Below are positions 23,914-34,419 of a stretch of DNA of 64,000 bases, piece by piece. The stretch's first letter is position 1. Every line of letters starts with the position of its first letter. Source of the DNA: Marchantia polymorpha subsp. ruderalis (taxonomy: Eukaryota > Streptophyta > Marchantiopsida > Marchantiales > Marchantiaceae); contig AP031352.1 in NCBI GenBank assembly GCA_037833965.1, positions 21,618,501 to 21,682,500 on the forward strand, written 5' to 3'. The position numbers and the translations under genes were made by a program. Below the pieces are notes generated by a model that was given only the letters and a program-made list of their open reading frames with translations, searched no databases and was not told the origin of the DNA.

Positions 23914-24310
23914 TGTGAGATATCAGCTTCAGTTGCATGTCATTTTCTCTTTTAGAGTCTTTGTCGTTATTATTATTTAGTAATAGCTCGCTGATGAGTC
24001 AATATCATGTGGGATGTGTAGGAATTGACGTCTTTGATTCATTCTGATTTTTTACTGTTATAAGTCAAGATGATATAAAGTCAATCAGAGAATTAAGGCA
24101 TTGCATTACAATGATAAGGATTTCAAGAATGGTTGAGAGGGAGAACAGGGAGACACATAGAGAGTGGAAATCATCTGTGAGTAAGTGTTAGTCTTGCTTG
24201 AGAAACAAGAGTGATTTTTCGTGTGTGTGGTTCTCACTAGACTGAAACCTTGTAATAACGGTAGGAAAGTCAAGTCTGACGAAACTGCTCTTGGATACAT
24301 ACATACTCAA
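23914..24310 (+). mobile_element. Probable 3' LTR of the copia relic
   Basis: A purine-rich tract, AGGTGGAGATTG (23904-23915), lies about 90 bases after the pol stop. It is the usual copia polypurine tract next to an LTR beginning TGTGAG at 23914. A TATA-like GATATAAAG lies inside. The right end was not found because no second LTR is present for comparison. Confidence 0.45.
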
Positions 24311-24369
24311 ACTGCCTTCATTGAGGAGTTAGCGGGGACTAGGCTTTCAAGTTGAACCTCGTCAAAAAA

Positions 24370-24689
24370 TGCTTGTGTTTGTATGGTGTCTGGACTGTGA
24401 TTTTCTGTAGGTTATGGAAATTCAGATCCCTACAAGATGAACACTTCGATCTTTCCTTGCCCTGCAGTCTCATCTGTGTCCCTTTGCTCAGCGCTGCAGG
24501 ATTCACAAAGCGCTCAGTAGCATGTTGCGAAACTGGACCTTACAACGGTGATGTGGTGGATGTGGGGCACTTGATGCCAACGGAGCTCCCGTCTACAATC
24601 TGTGCTCAAAATAGTCGCTTGGCCAGTACTTGTATTGGGATTATGCCCACTTCACAAAGAAGGTCAACAAGCTTCAGACAGGATTCTAA
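24370..24689 (+). pseudogene. GDSL esterase/lipase, 3'-terminal fragment
   Basis: From about 24499 the sequence encodes GFTKRSVACCETGPYNG, matching the YGF...ACCG(x)G(x)YN region of plant GDSL lipases. After a frameshift it reads CSK, a TAG, then YLYWDYAHFTKKVNKL, ending at the TAA at 24687-24689. WDYAHFT is the family's block V, with the catalytic Asp and His (DxxH). An AG acceptor (GCTGCAG) directly before GFTKRS suggests this was the last exon. The catalytic serine block is absent, so the piece cannot be active. Confidence 0.6.
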
Positions 24690-25349
24690 TATATATGGGC
24701 GTATATGGGCGTCAGTATGTCAAGCCTTTTAACGTCAGCACCTTGGCCCCATCCTAACCCATATGATTCAGCAGTCTTTCCGATTTGCAACTCAGAAATT
24801 TGAGGACTGTAGATTTATCAATGTGGTAACGCAGTTTTTGTTTTTTGTCGGAATTAAAATATTTTTGAAAAGCAAGTACCGCGGTAGCAGCTGTAAATAG
24901 TAATCGGTACGCGAAAATAGAGTAAAAAGGGAATCTTGGGGTCTAGGGGAATCGAGGGCAGTCTAGGGGCTTTGGGCTTAGGCCACGGTTGGGCGCCTTA
25001 AACGGAACGGACGGTTCATGCTGCAAGATCCACTTCAACCGCCTTCGGCAATAGCGCCTTTGCTGAGGAGCCTTCGGCGCAAGTAGAAGGAAGTCCCTTC
25101 GGCTCAAGCTCCTTGGCGGAGGTTCTATCGCTGAAGACGTATGAAGCATGTATCACGTGCAAGCATGTAGCAACTCCTTCGTCTGTGGGTTCGACCTCGT
25201 TACTAGACTTCGCCTTCGGCTGTAGACTCCTTCGGCCAAAGCTCTTTTGGCATTATCGCCTTCGTTGCTAGCGCCGTCTTTGTCGAAAAGACTTGACTTC
25301 GGCGGAAACGCCTTCAGCGGAAGAAGAAAAGAAAAAGAAAAGGGTGGAA
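24690..25349. other. CTTCGG-word-rich intergenic DNA
   Basis: From about 25040 to 25365 the words CCTTCGGC, CTTCGG or their near variants recur roughly a dozen times at irregular spacing. A similar set of complementary words (CCGAAGG) occurs at 27590-27700 within the GC-rich repeat element. No gene was recognised. Confidence 0.5.
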
Positions 25350-25470
25350 GCGAGTGCCTTCGGCGGTACGCGGACGGAGAGCTGCGTCAGCGGAAATCGG
25401 CGGGATTAAATTGAATGTACATGTGTGGGGGTTCGCGCAACGGCGGAGCGTGAATTCGCGCGTGCGAATG
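25350..25470. repeat. Left arm of a ~121-bp inverted repeat bounding the GC-rich element
   Basis: The complement of 25350-25470 aligns almost without gaps to 29264-29386, at roughly four identical bases in five by eye. Shared words include GAATTCAC, CTCCGCCGTTG, CGCGTACCGCCGAAGGC. The arms enclose about 3.8 kb. Confidence 0.75.
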
Positions 25471-25529
25471 TAATAACCCACCAAAGGCTAAAACTGCAGT
25501 ATAGCAGCAAAAGGTCAAACCCACAGGGA

Positions 25530-26400
25530 CAAAGGCAACACACAGAGTATTAAATGTCACGTTTTAACAGACTATTGAGGAGTTTGAATTCTCAGGCTAC
25601 CGTCACTTCTAGAAATACTGCAAGTGCTCATCTTAGAGGTCACTCGGAGGTCGCACAGTGCAGCGTAGTTTACCCCAACACACACCTGAAACTGGAAAAG
25701 CACAACTCAGAGGTCGGTTAGGACCTCTACTTAAGATTCAGGGGGAAAGTTTTCCAAGAGTACACTCAAAGGATCTGCAGGTAGTGACCCCAACTCCGAA
25801 TTTACAACCCTTCCACTAGTTAGTGCTAGTGCAGGACATCCGGGTTGGACTTCCTACTTCGGATGCGGTACCTTTGTCAAACCGAAGTCACTCTTACACG
25901 GTGAACAACACACTCAACTCACAAAACGCGCAGAGAATAGAGGAACCGAACTGAGAAACTCAATGGAGAAAACATCCAGTGTCGCCACTTAACAGTCTAT
26001 TGACGAATTTGAATTCTCAAGCACTAGTCATTCTCAGAAATATTGCGGAGGCTACCCCCGGAGGCGCTTCAAGCAGCGTAACACACACACAACCTGAATT
26101 TACAACCAAGGCTTACTCCAAAGTTTATCAAAACTTCACTTTGGCATTCAGGGGGAAAGATCCCGAAAGAATAAAAACAGGGAAGATCGTTCGAAGGTGT
26201 AAGTCCGAATTTCAGATCCTGACTAGACTATTTGCTAGCTCAGAACACTCAGACAAAGACCTTTGGCTGTAGGCTGCGGTAACTTCGATAATTCTACAAC
26301 TTCTCTTGCGCAGTGACAGAAACAAAATACACAAAAGCGCATAGGAAACGACTTCCTGAACTGAACTTCCGAAACTGAAAAATCCCCAAGTCAAAACGCC
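25530..26400. repeat. Two-unit tandem repeat with a period near 425 bp
   Basis: Segments starting at about 25555 and 25979 share, in order, TTGAATTCTCA, AGAAATA(C/T)TGC, GCAGCGTA, ACACACAC, CCTGAA and ATTCAGGGGGAAAG. The units are diverged. They lie just inside the left inverted-repeat arm, downstream of the minus-strand coding relic. Confidence 0.65.
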
Positions 26401-26455
26401 TTGAAGTACTTTATACACTCTAAGATCCTAGCTAACTAACACTCTATTCTACGTC

Positions 26456-28591
26456 TCATCTGCTATGCCTCCTATGCGAAGGCCGACTGCGCACTAACTT
26501 TCTACCTGACCAGTCTTCGGCTCTACTGCGCAATCCCAGCCGCCGCAACACCGCGGTCACCTCTGCCTCAAGGTTCGCAATGGCGTCTCGCAACCTCGCC
26601 AGAAAGGCATCCAACCGCTTTGCAACTCGCCGCCGACTCCGACTGTCACCCGACATCAAGGCCGCCGCACGAATCTCCAATTCACGCAAGGTGACTTTCC
26701 CTTGCGCTGCAATCTCCCAGCGAGTATAACCTCTCAGACACCGATTCACTCGCGCTACCAACTCCTCTCGCGTGCCATTTGTTGCGCGCCGGTTGTCGCC
26801 TTCAAACTCCACTATTTGCAGCTCCGCTTCCGCACGCTGCGCTCATAATTCGTCGCACTGCGATTGCAGGCGACGCAGTAACTCCTCATCTGCCTTGTGT
26901 GCGATCTGACACTGCTCCAGCAACCGAGTATGCCGCACGAGCTCCTCTGTCAAGATGCAATTCTGAGCTCGCTCAGAATGAAGCTCCGCCTCGAGCTTCG
27001 CACGCTGCTTCTCAAATTCGCGCTGGGCCTCGGCCGCTGCGTCATCGCACAGCTGAAGTGCTGTCTTGTGCAGCCTCCGCGAGAGTGTAACATGTCCATG
27101 CAGAACACTGTTCTTCTTCTCCAACTCTCGGTACTTCTGGTATAGGGAAATCAGCTCGGGATTTGTCGCTGCCTTGATCCGCCTCCGATTCTTGACCAAT
27201 TCGACGTAGGATCTCCGATGGCGGGGATCCGCATACCTCGCTGCCTTGCGATCAAGGTACTGTAGTAGCGGTACCACCTGCTTGCAAAGCACTCCCGTCG
27301 GCGTGCCTTGCACCAACTCCACTTCCTCCTCCTTTGAACGCGAATCGTCCTCTAAGTCGAGGATCTCTGTCGCCATAGAAATCCTCGGCGATTCCCTGGA
27401 ACTGGGTCGCGCAACTTCTTTTGCCGCGACCGCCGCTCCACTCCCTGCCAACATCTCCAACGGCGTGGGAGATCTTGCTTCCGGCGGGCCCACTTCACCT
27501 GCCCGAGCTGCTACCGCCGAAGGCACACGTGTTTCCTCCTTCTTGCCTTTGTCCTCCGCAGGTTGCTCAAGTTGGGTCTGCGTCGAAGGCGCTTCACCCG
27601 AAGTCCTCTAAGCCGAAGGCTCTTGAGCTGAAGGCTTCTTCATACACTTCTCCTACAACGAAGGCTCCTGCGCCAAAGGCTCTTGACCCGAAGTCGAGTC
27701 ATCAAAAGTTACTTGCTAAGAGGCCAAGCACCTGTCCGTCGCTGGCACACTAGTTGGTGTCCCATGCCGTGGCCTTGGCCCAAAGGCCTTCCGTGCCTTC
27801 GATGCAGGGAGGTCCGTTGTACTCCCAAGAACTCTCGCACTTGCATCCTCCCCCGAGAATGGCGAGTTTCTTCTCTCCGCGGCTCGTCCGGTCTCCGCGC
27901 TACTTGCCGGCAGATCAAGCTTGCGAGCTTTCTGCTTCGGCCGACCGGAGGGCTCGTGGGTCGCCCGACTTCGGGGGGGGGGGGGGGGGGGGGGGGGCAG
28001 CGGGCGCTTCTCGCTGACTCTTGTCCGTCTCTCCATCCCATTTCCGCTTCCGCGGCACTCGTACTGCCCGCGGTTCTTCCTCTGCTCGCGGTCGAGCTGG
28101 TGGTGTGCAAGCGGGCGTCTCGTCTGTGTCGGTGTCAACCTCGACATCCTTCACGTATCTGCCCGGATTGCTGCGTGACAGCAAGGGAAACTGCACTCGC
28201 TCCGACGCTGTCAAGCACCCCATTGACCGATAGAAATTAATCAAGAAGGGGGAGAGGTGATAAATCGATCCCCCTTCTCCTCCTACGCGTGCTGTTGCGT
28301 TGCCTTCCACAGAATCCGAGCCCAATAGATCGAAATTCCTATCAACGCCAGCTCCACAAACCCCACCTGCCAAGAAGTCATGTAGGTGATCCGATGCGGC
28401 TGTAAAATTTGGAGGAGTGTTACCGCGACATTCCTCCACATGCGACCCTTGTAGTCACAGGTCTTGTACCCGTTCTTGCTAGACTTGTTGTTCTTGAAAA
28501 GGGCACCGATCGAAATTTCTTCTTCCTTCGTGACCTGCACACTCTCGCATTCGAAGAGAAGGTCGCCTTCTTCTCCCGTGCACCTTCCCAA
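26456..28591 (-). pseudogene. Repeat-family coding relic (gag/plant-mobile-domain-like), frameshifted
   Basis: Minus-strand coding sequence runs from about 28591 to 26456 with several breaks. The first part (LLQILQPHRITYMTSWQVGF, then WARILWKATQQHA) loses frame at about 28283 and resumes as GGSIYHLSPFLINFYRSMG in another frame. The next break is a 25-base G tract at 27973-27997. The later part (27526-26843) is a highly charged coiled coil with many Leu, Glu and Arg residues. It ends in an in-frame TGA before AQRAEAEL, and the same frame then continues to 26456. I believe this is a high-copy family annotated as hypothetical proteins in liverworts, but that is memory, not a search. Function unknown. 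Confidence 0.55.
27973..27997. repeat. Homopolymer of 25 G
   Basis: The tract lies inside the minus-strand relic and encodes a proline run there. The two flanking coding segments are in different frames, so its length sets whether they join. Long G runs are also the commonest place for assembly or polymerase errors. Confidence 0.9.
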
Positions 28592-29263
28592 GACTTGTTC
28601 TCAATCGCTGACCTGCCATCTCTTCGGATGTGGTCAAAAACCGCGCGGAGGTTGGTTTCTCTCCCGCAACCATTCCCGGACCATCTCCGGGCACACCCAA
28701 CTTCATCCCCATAGGAGGAAATCAAACTTCACCGCCGACAGCTCGCTCTGAAATGCGCGTAGATCAATCTGCGGCACTTTCAGGGGAACCATCCGCAGCT
28801 GAGTCGACCGGGCCATCAAACTTCTCGCAAGTTCCTGCACACTCAATTTCTCTACTGACACGAGCTTCTTGCAACTTCTCTGCACTCTACTGCGCGTCGG
28901 GAGCTGGGGTGAACTCGCTGCAATTTCTCTCTACACTTCTCGCCCACTCTCTATCAATCTTTCCGCGAGTGCTCAACGAATTCTCCACAAGACTCCAGCA
29001 AGATTCTACTTCTGCACACTCTACTGCTGCGCACTCCTGCAGTCTCAAAAATCCGCACACTCTCATCACGCTTAGAAATTTCTCCGCAAGATCACCGCGA
29101 ATTACCCTGCTACGCGTCGCGAGCTCTGACGGATGCGAAATTGAAAATACGAGGATGAGTGAGAGTGAGTTCTTTCCTTCGGCGATCAAGATCGCCCAAC
29201 GTTCGATACTTGGACTGGCCGCGGCCCGCTTGAATGCGATGTCGGCGCGGAGGCGTAACGGCC

Positions 29264-29386
29264 CAATTCGCACGCTCGAATTCACACTCCGCCGTTGTGC
29301 GGATTCCCACGCGTGTACGTTTAATCTTGATTCTGCCAATTTCAGCCGACGCTGTTCTCCGCTCGCGTACCGCCGAAGGCGCTCGC
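29264..29386. repeat. Right arm of the inverted repeat bounding the GC-rich element
   Basis: Partner of 25350-25470 in inverted orientation. The match ends just after CGCCGAAGGCGCTCGC on the outer side and near AATTCGCACG on the inner side. Confidence 0.75.
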
Positions 29387-29889
29387 GGCGAAGGTACGGA
29401 ACATGAACGAACGAGTGCATGAACGAGTGCATTTTTGTTACGGCCGTCCACAGAGGAAGACCTCCAGTTTGCAGGATGAGGAATAATATAAAAAGGCCAA
29501 GAAGAAAAGTTACTGATTTTGACCACAGTCGATAATCATTTCAATTGATTAAGCTTATGATAGTAACATCCAAATTGACGTTTTATCAGCATCTCAGATG
29601 TCAATTGACTTTAGGTCCACAACTGTTTTGTGACAGTCATAGTGATAAAGTCAACTGAGTTTCAGAGAATGACGGGCATATTCTAGATCTCCATACTCTG
29701 TAGGAGAGATTCTCTTCTACACCAAAGCTCCTACTTTGCGCGATGATTTGTCAAGATAACAATTCAACTATGCAGGAAAGCCCTCAAGGGAATCACTAAG
29801 AGTCTTAACGGCCGCTGGTCATTTCTCCATCTAATTTGCACTTGATCCACTCATCAATGATTAAATGCAACTACCATTCGATAGTGATT
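29387..29889. other. Intergenic DNA, GST 3' flank
   Basis: It has a short direct duplication, GAACGAGTGCAT (29406-29431), and no coding signal. The part next to 29890 is likely the 3' UTR of the GST gene on the minus strand. Confidence 0.4.
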
Positions 29890-31041
29890 TCAGACATCTG
29901 GATATTGTTCCACTATCTTCTTCCAAGCTGGCCGAGAAGTGATAGTTTCGTACCAAGCATTGACATGTTTGCGGCTAGTAACCAGACTTTCCTTTCCCGA
30001 GCTGGCCACGAATCTGTGCAGCAAAGGAATGTGAGCCAGATCTGCCATGGAGTAGAAGTCTCCTGCCAAGTACTTGGTCTTGGCCAGCTGAGCGTCATAA
30101 ATGTTCAGAAGCTTCTCAAACTTGCTGAGATTCTCTTCCACAACCGCTACGTCCGGTACTCTTCCTTCGAACTTAGGAAAAAAGTACAATTCCAAGACAA
30201 TACTCCGAACCGGAGGGTCGAAGTTGCACCCTTGCACCTCAAACCACTGATCCACCATCGCCTTCTCCTTGGGAGTTGATCCGAGCAGATGCAGTCCCCC
30301 GTAGTTGGTCGCAACATATCTTAAAATTGCTCGACTTTCTGTAACAAACAGACATCAAAATTAAACTTCCCTGGTAGTAGCTTGTCGAGATATCCTCCTC
30401 TCATCAGCGAAAATGCAACAAACCAGTTCCACAGCTGAAACATATATTCTTAGCTATCTTAGCTGTTCTTTGAAAGCTAACATCTATTACTGACATTCGG
30501 GCTAAATCTACGATCATAGTACAAGAAAATTCTATCCTTTAGTAGAGAAAAAAATTTAGCTAAATAAAGATCTTCTAGTTTTTGAATATCTTCTGAACTA
30601 CACATTTTCGCATATATGTGTAGTTCAGCTACCCTACTACTAAAGCATGGAACACGCAAGCAATTTCTGTTGCAGATGAATTGCTTCTAAAGAAATCTCT
30701 GCACTCAGTCACATCCCTTCCAGACTTCACTTCATTCAGTCCTCATTCAGCTCCGTCATCAGAAAAACACATCAATTGATGTACATTTTGCGAAGACAGG
30801 AACAATGAACAGACAGTAGATAGTCAATTTCTGACGAGGGCTGATCCTAAAACATGCCGTATAAAATAAAATCGTCGAACTCAACCGCTGGATGTTTTCC
30901 GAAGGGATTGACTTTTGCCAAGTACTCTGGACTATGCATGTCGTCCTCGATGATCTCACTCTCAACATTCATCTCGCTCATGGCTAGCATCGCAGTTCTC
31001 ACGTAAAAAGACAATTGGCGTCCATGAATCTTGATCGCCAT
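29890..31041 (-). CDS. Glutathione S-transferase, phi class (two exons, GC-AG intron)
   Basis: Cytosolic enzyme that conjugates glutathione to electrophilic substrates and peroxides. Exon 1 is 31041-30858 and exon 2 is 30338-29890, 633 nt in all, giving 210 residues, normal for a phi GST. The thioredoxin-like N-terminal domain has GRQLSFYVRTAML, with Ser11 in the usual catalytic-serine position, and then NPFGKHPAVEFDDF. The all-helical C-terminal domain contains YLAGDFYSMADLAHIPLL, the conserved N-capping region. Only a GC donor (G|GCATGT at 30858/30857) restores the near-invariant ESRAILRYVA across the junction. Both nearby GT choices give a shifted frame or a stop. Angiosperm phi genes commonly have a second intron, which is absent here. 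Confidence 0.88.
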
Positions 31042-31226
31042 TGCTTACGCGACACTTGCTCTTGCCTTATCACCCTCCTCGCTGTTGACAAACTCACCAG
31101 TCCAAAGTCGGACTGCGAACAAGATTTGACGCTCTGATTGAGAGCTCTCTCCCTCCCTCTTTCTCACTCAATTGAATCTCAAGACTCTGCAGTGGCTCAC
31201 ACTGAAGAAGATTTATTTGCAGAGAC

Positions 31227-31234
31227 ATTTATAA
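31227..31234 (-). promoter_or_regulatory. Candidate TATA box of the GST gene
   Basis: The minus strand reads CATTATAAATG here, about 190 bases upstream of the ATG, which would leave a 5' UTR of roughly 150 bases. It is based on the word and its position only. Confidence 0.35.
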
Positions 31235-31319
31235 TGCCCAATTCTGAGAGTTGTAAGCAGCTCTGGTACAACGCGGAAGTCCAGGACAGAACTTCAGCAG
31301 TCGCTGCACAACTTCCGCT

Positions 31320-32060
31320 GCACGGGTCTCGAGTAGCGGGGTAACACGATGCATAGAGAGAAAGATCCTTAATATCGTCATCTCGCCTTCTAGAACTCTG
31401 TCACGCCCTAGATGGACCTGCGATCCGATCAGAGAAGGAAAACCTTGCAACGATTAACACATCGAGGCTCTTGCCTTGGCCGTCGTATCCGGAATACCCA
31501 GCAAAAGCAAATCGTACAAATCTCCAGACAGAGTTTCTGTACCTTGACATTCGTAGCCACAATTGATTTTCTAGCCGAATGACCATCACTTTTGACTATG
31601 TGGTCACGTTTCCGAATCTTGCCCGGATGAGTCGATCGCTGACGACAAAGTCCTCTCGTCCTGTCAACGGTCAAGACTCAAGACTGGAGACTGTGAATGT
31701 TGACTAGTTTCCCCGAGCTGCTTTGCGCGAAGCTTGCTATGGCCCTGCTTCCTCTTCCTCTTCCGAGCCCAGATTTGGCGTGAGGGCCAAGCGACCGGCT
31801 GCTGCAGAATGTTCCCTCGAATGTTGGGTGCCAGCCTAACCTCCAGAGACGTGTGGTAACACCAAACAGAGTTCACGAGTGTGGCCTTTCCCAAGACCAC
31901 TAAAGATGGGCCATTATTCCTTCGATATCATCATCCTTTGTATGGGAATCAAAGGTCTTCTGATCTCTATCGATCGAGGAAATGTTGCTGAGTTCTAAGT
32001 TCCTAGACGTACCGAACTGAGCCCAATCAGATCTTCAATGCTCCTTTCGTTTTCTTCCAT
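31320..32060 (-). other. Intergenic DNA with a weak NB-ARC-like trace
   Basis: On the minus strand DDDIEGIMAHL (around 31900-31935) is followed, after a one-frame shift, by VVLGKATLVNSVW, which recalls the sequence leading into and through an NB-ARC P-loop (usually GGxGKTTLA). The GGxGK glycines are incomplete and no kinase-2 block follows. It may be a second NLR relic or coincidence. The rest of the segment has no recognisable domain. Confidence 0.22.
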
Positions 32061-32214
32061 GTCTTTCAAGGCTATCGACCAGTAGTGGTATCATGTATAC
32101 AGTATGAAGGATTCTGAAGTACACAGTATATCTCTCCCTGTCACGACTTACTATCATCCGTGACTCTCCCTTACCGTCACCCACAACTAACTGCACTAGT
32201 GACTGACCATCACC

Positions 32215-32290
32215 GTCGTAGGCGACGGTGATGTACTGCGCACGCAACTGATGGCGCAGTACGTCGTAGGCGACGTACTGCGCACGCAAC
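32215..32290. repeat. Alternating inverted/direct repeat of GTACTGCGC
   Basis: GTACTGCGC occurs at 32233-32241 and 32275-32283, and its complement GCGCAGTAC lies between them at 32254-32262. ACGCAACT follows each direct copy and the GTCGTAGGCGAC spacer occurs at 32263-32274 with a near copy before the first unit. It can form either of two mutually exclusive hairpins. Confidence 0.8.
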
Positions 32291-32371
32291 TAAGTGTTGC
32301 CCACGATTTATCAAAAACGTTGTCCACAACTTATCATTTGTCGTGTCAACCGTCATCCGCAAATGTACCAT

Positions 32372-33120
32372 CCATCAACCAACTTCACAATATCCTTTGA
32401 AAACAAGTGGGAGATCCACCTTCCTGTACTCCAAGTCAACGCCTTGAGTGCCCTTTGGTTACCTTAGCACCCTCTTGACACATCTCCAATGAACTGGACC
32501 TGGACACTTAGTATTGTATCTGTCCAAACCTTCGACTAAGTAACCTATGTCTGGTATGGTACAAATCATAGCAAGTATCAGTGAATCTACAGCACTCTGG
32601 TAAAGATACTGTAGATCCTCGGTTCTTCCGTGATGATTTCTTCCATGGCTTTTTTGAGTCTGAAACCTGTATTCAAATGTGTTGCAACAGGTTTTGCTTC
32701 CTCCATCCTATACCTTCGTAGAATGCTCTCCATGTACTTGGTCTGGTTGTGTCTAAACTATTCTTCCTTCCCTAGAAAAAACTACGCCGTGCCCAGTATA
32801 ATCATATCTAATATATAGCAAAGACAAGAGATAGTGTTTTGTGCCTTAACTTCCTTCCCTATCAACGGCAAATCAATTTTATACACTACAATGTACAGTG
32901 TACCATCCTTGCTGTACGATTCAGATCTGAGTGTGCTCTCTTGAAGCCTTGTTTACTGAGCTAACCAGTTTGAAAAGTTAGATAACTATCTAACCTTTCA
33001 TACCAGCTTGTAGATGCTTGCTTCAGCCCATGGAGCCCATAGCCCTCATAATCTCTTTTCAGAATAGCTGTCTTGGACATCCAGTTGCTTCAAACTTGCA
33101 TTCCGAAAGAGCAGATTTTG
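32372..33120 (-). mobile_element. Ty1/copia retrotransposon relic: reverse-transcriptase part
   Basis: Minus-strand translation, in broken frames, gives YGLHGLKQAST-WYE (around 33000-33045; the copia LYGLKQAPRxWY block), LDQTKYMESILRRYRMEEAK (around 32695-32760) and SAVDSLILAMICTIPDIGYL (around 32530-32595; the copia YQSxxGSLMY...TRPDI block), then VHWRCVKRVLR before a TAA. It stops at about 32372, before the GYSDADWAG motif, exactly where the motif shared with 18.7 kb begins. Too damaged to encode protein. Confidence 0.75.
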
Positions 33121-34129
33121 AATGTCAGGGTTCGTATTAATGACTTCAAATCACCCTTTCTCTCATACTGATACAATTAATTTTCTAGTGGAGCAAAAGT
33201 TTCATGATAATCAATACTTGGTCTTTAATCAATACCGCAGCCATCAACCTGACCTTGTAATTAAGAATCTCTCTAATGACTACTCTTTTAACTTTGAAAC
33301 CCCACACACATCAACTCTTTTTCTTTCATGAAAAATCTATGAGCTTCCATGGGTTCAAGATACACTTGTCTTCCTGCATAGCTTTTACCGCTTGCTTCAA
33401 TCTGGTAAGTCTTTTCATGTTAATTAAATATTCCAGAAATTAGTAGATTAATGTTTTTAACAATATCCTTTTGTTTCCTCATTAAACCAAAATTTGCAAG
33501 TGCTCATGTTAATTGCAGTGTATTTTTTTATTGTTAAGACATATTTGTTGTATTCCACATCTTTCTTTTGAGTAGCTCTTAGTAATCAATTTGACTTTGA
33601 AGACATTCTTCTGTTAAATTATGATTCAACTTGTACATCCATTTGTTTGTCAATCTTAATTTGAAGTTTTGAAAGCTTCTAATCTTGTTCACAATAAGCA
33701 ATTGCATATATAATATTATGATAGAAATATTGTTGTAAAGCAATATTTCACTAGTATCTATTAACAAAATGTTGATTTTTGTCTATAAGAAGAAGACATT
33801 TTTCATCAAGATCAATGCATTCTCCTCATCATTTTGAATATCAATATTATTATATTCAAGAATGTATGAATCAATTCATATTTTCAACTTTTTAATATTT
33901 GGACTAATATGATCTAATGATATTATGAATATCATGATGTTATGATTCAATTGATAATATTTTTTTGAGAAACTATTGAAGACTCATCAATAAGATGTGA
34001 GGATACTTCTTCTGAGGATGATTTTCTTTTCCACTAATATGTAGCTTTCAAGATTCTCCAATTTACACAAGCCTCTGTCTTTTTTGCAACAGTCCGCAAC
34101 AGTCCTAGGCTTTTTGTGATTTTGAATGA
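33121..34129. other. AT-rich intergenic DNA
   Basis: No coding signal was recognised. The part after 33420 is strongly AT-rich with low-complexity TATTATGAT-type words. Its start may still belong to the copia relic. Confidence 0.4.
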
Positions 34130-34419
34130 AATCTGATTAATAGCGAGCTAGCTACTCTTTCTATTGTCTTAACACAATACCACCGAATTTGTTTCTGTGG
34201 AGCATGTTTTACTCCAAAGAGTTAAACTGAATGAATTTTTAAGTTTTATAATATATTTCGTAGTCCACTCTAGTTTGAACAAAGTGATTTTCTTGTCTTA
34301 TGAGACAGATCAGACAATGTAATCTACGAGCCATGTAAGTTGGAGCCCTATCGAGGAGCCCAAAAATCACCTATCTTTTCTTTCAAAGTTACTTCCTCGA
34401 GTACCAATAAATCAGGAGA
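34130..34419. repeat. 290-bp dispersed repeat, copy 1
   Basis: It matches 41499-41787 in the same orientation with few differences. Both begin AATCTGATTA, GCGAGCTAGCTACTCTTTCT follows, and both end AATAAATCAGGAGA. No terminal inverted repeat or coding content is seen. Confidence 0.9.

Noticed and set aside
28630-29406. 258-codon plus-strand frame in the GC-rich element
   Set aside because: Antisense to the repeat relic's coding side, low-complexity Ser/Ala/Arg content, no motif.
31664-31900. Definite second NLR gene
   Set aside because: Only a partial P-loop resemblance without the full glycine pattern or a kinase-2 block, so listed at low confidence instead.
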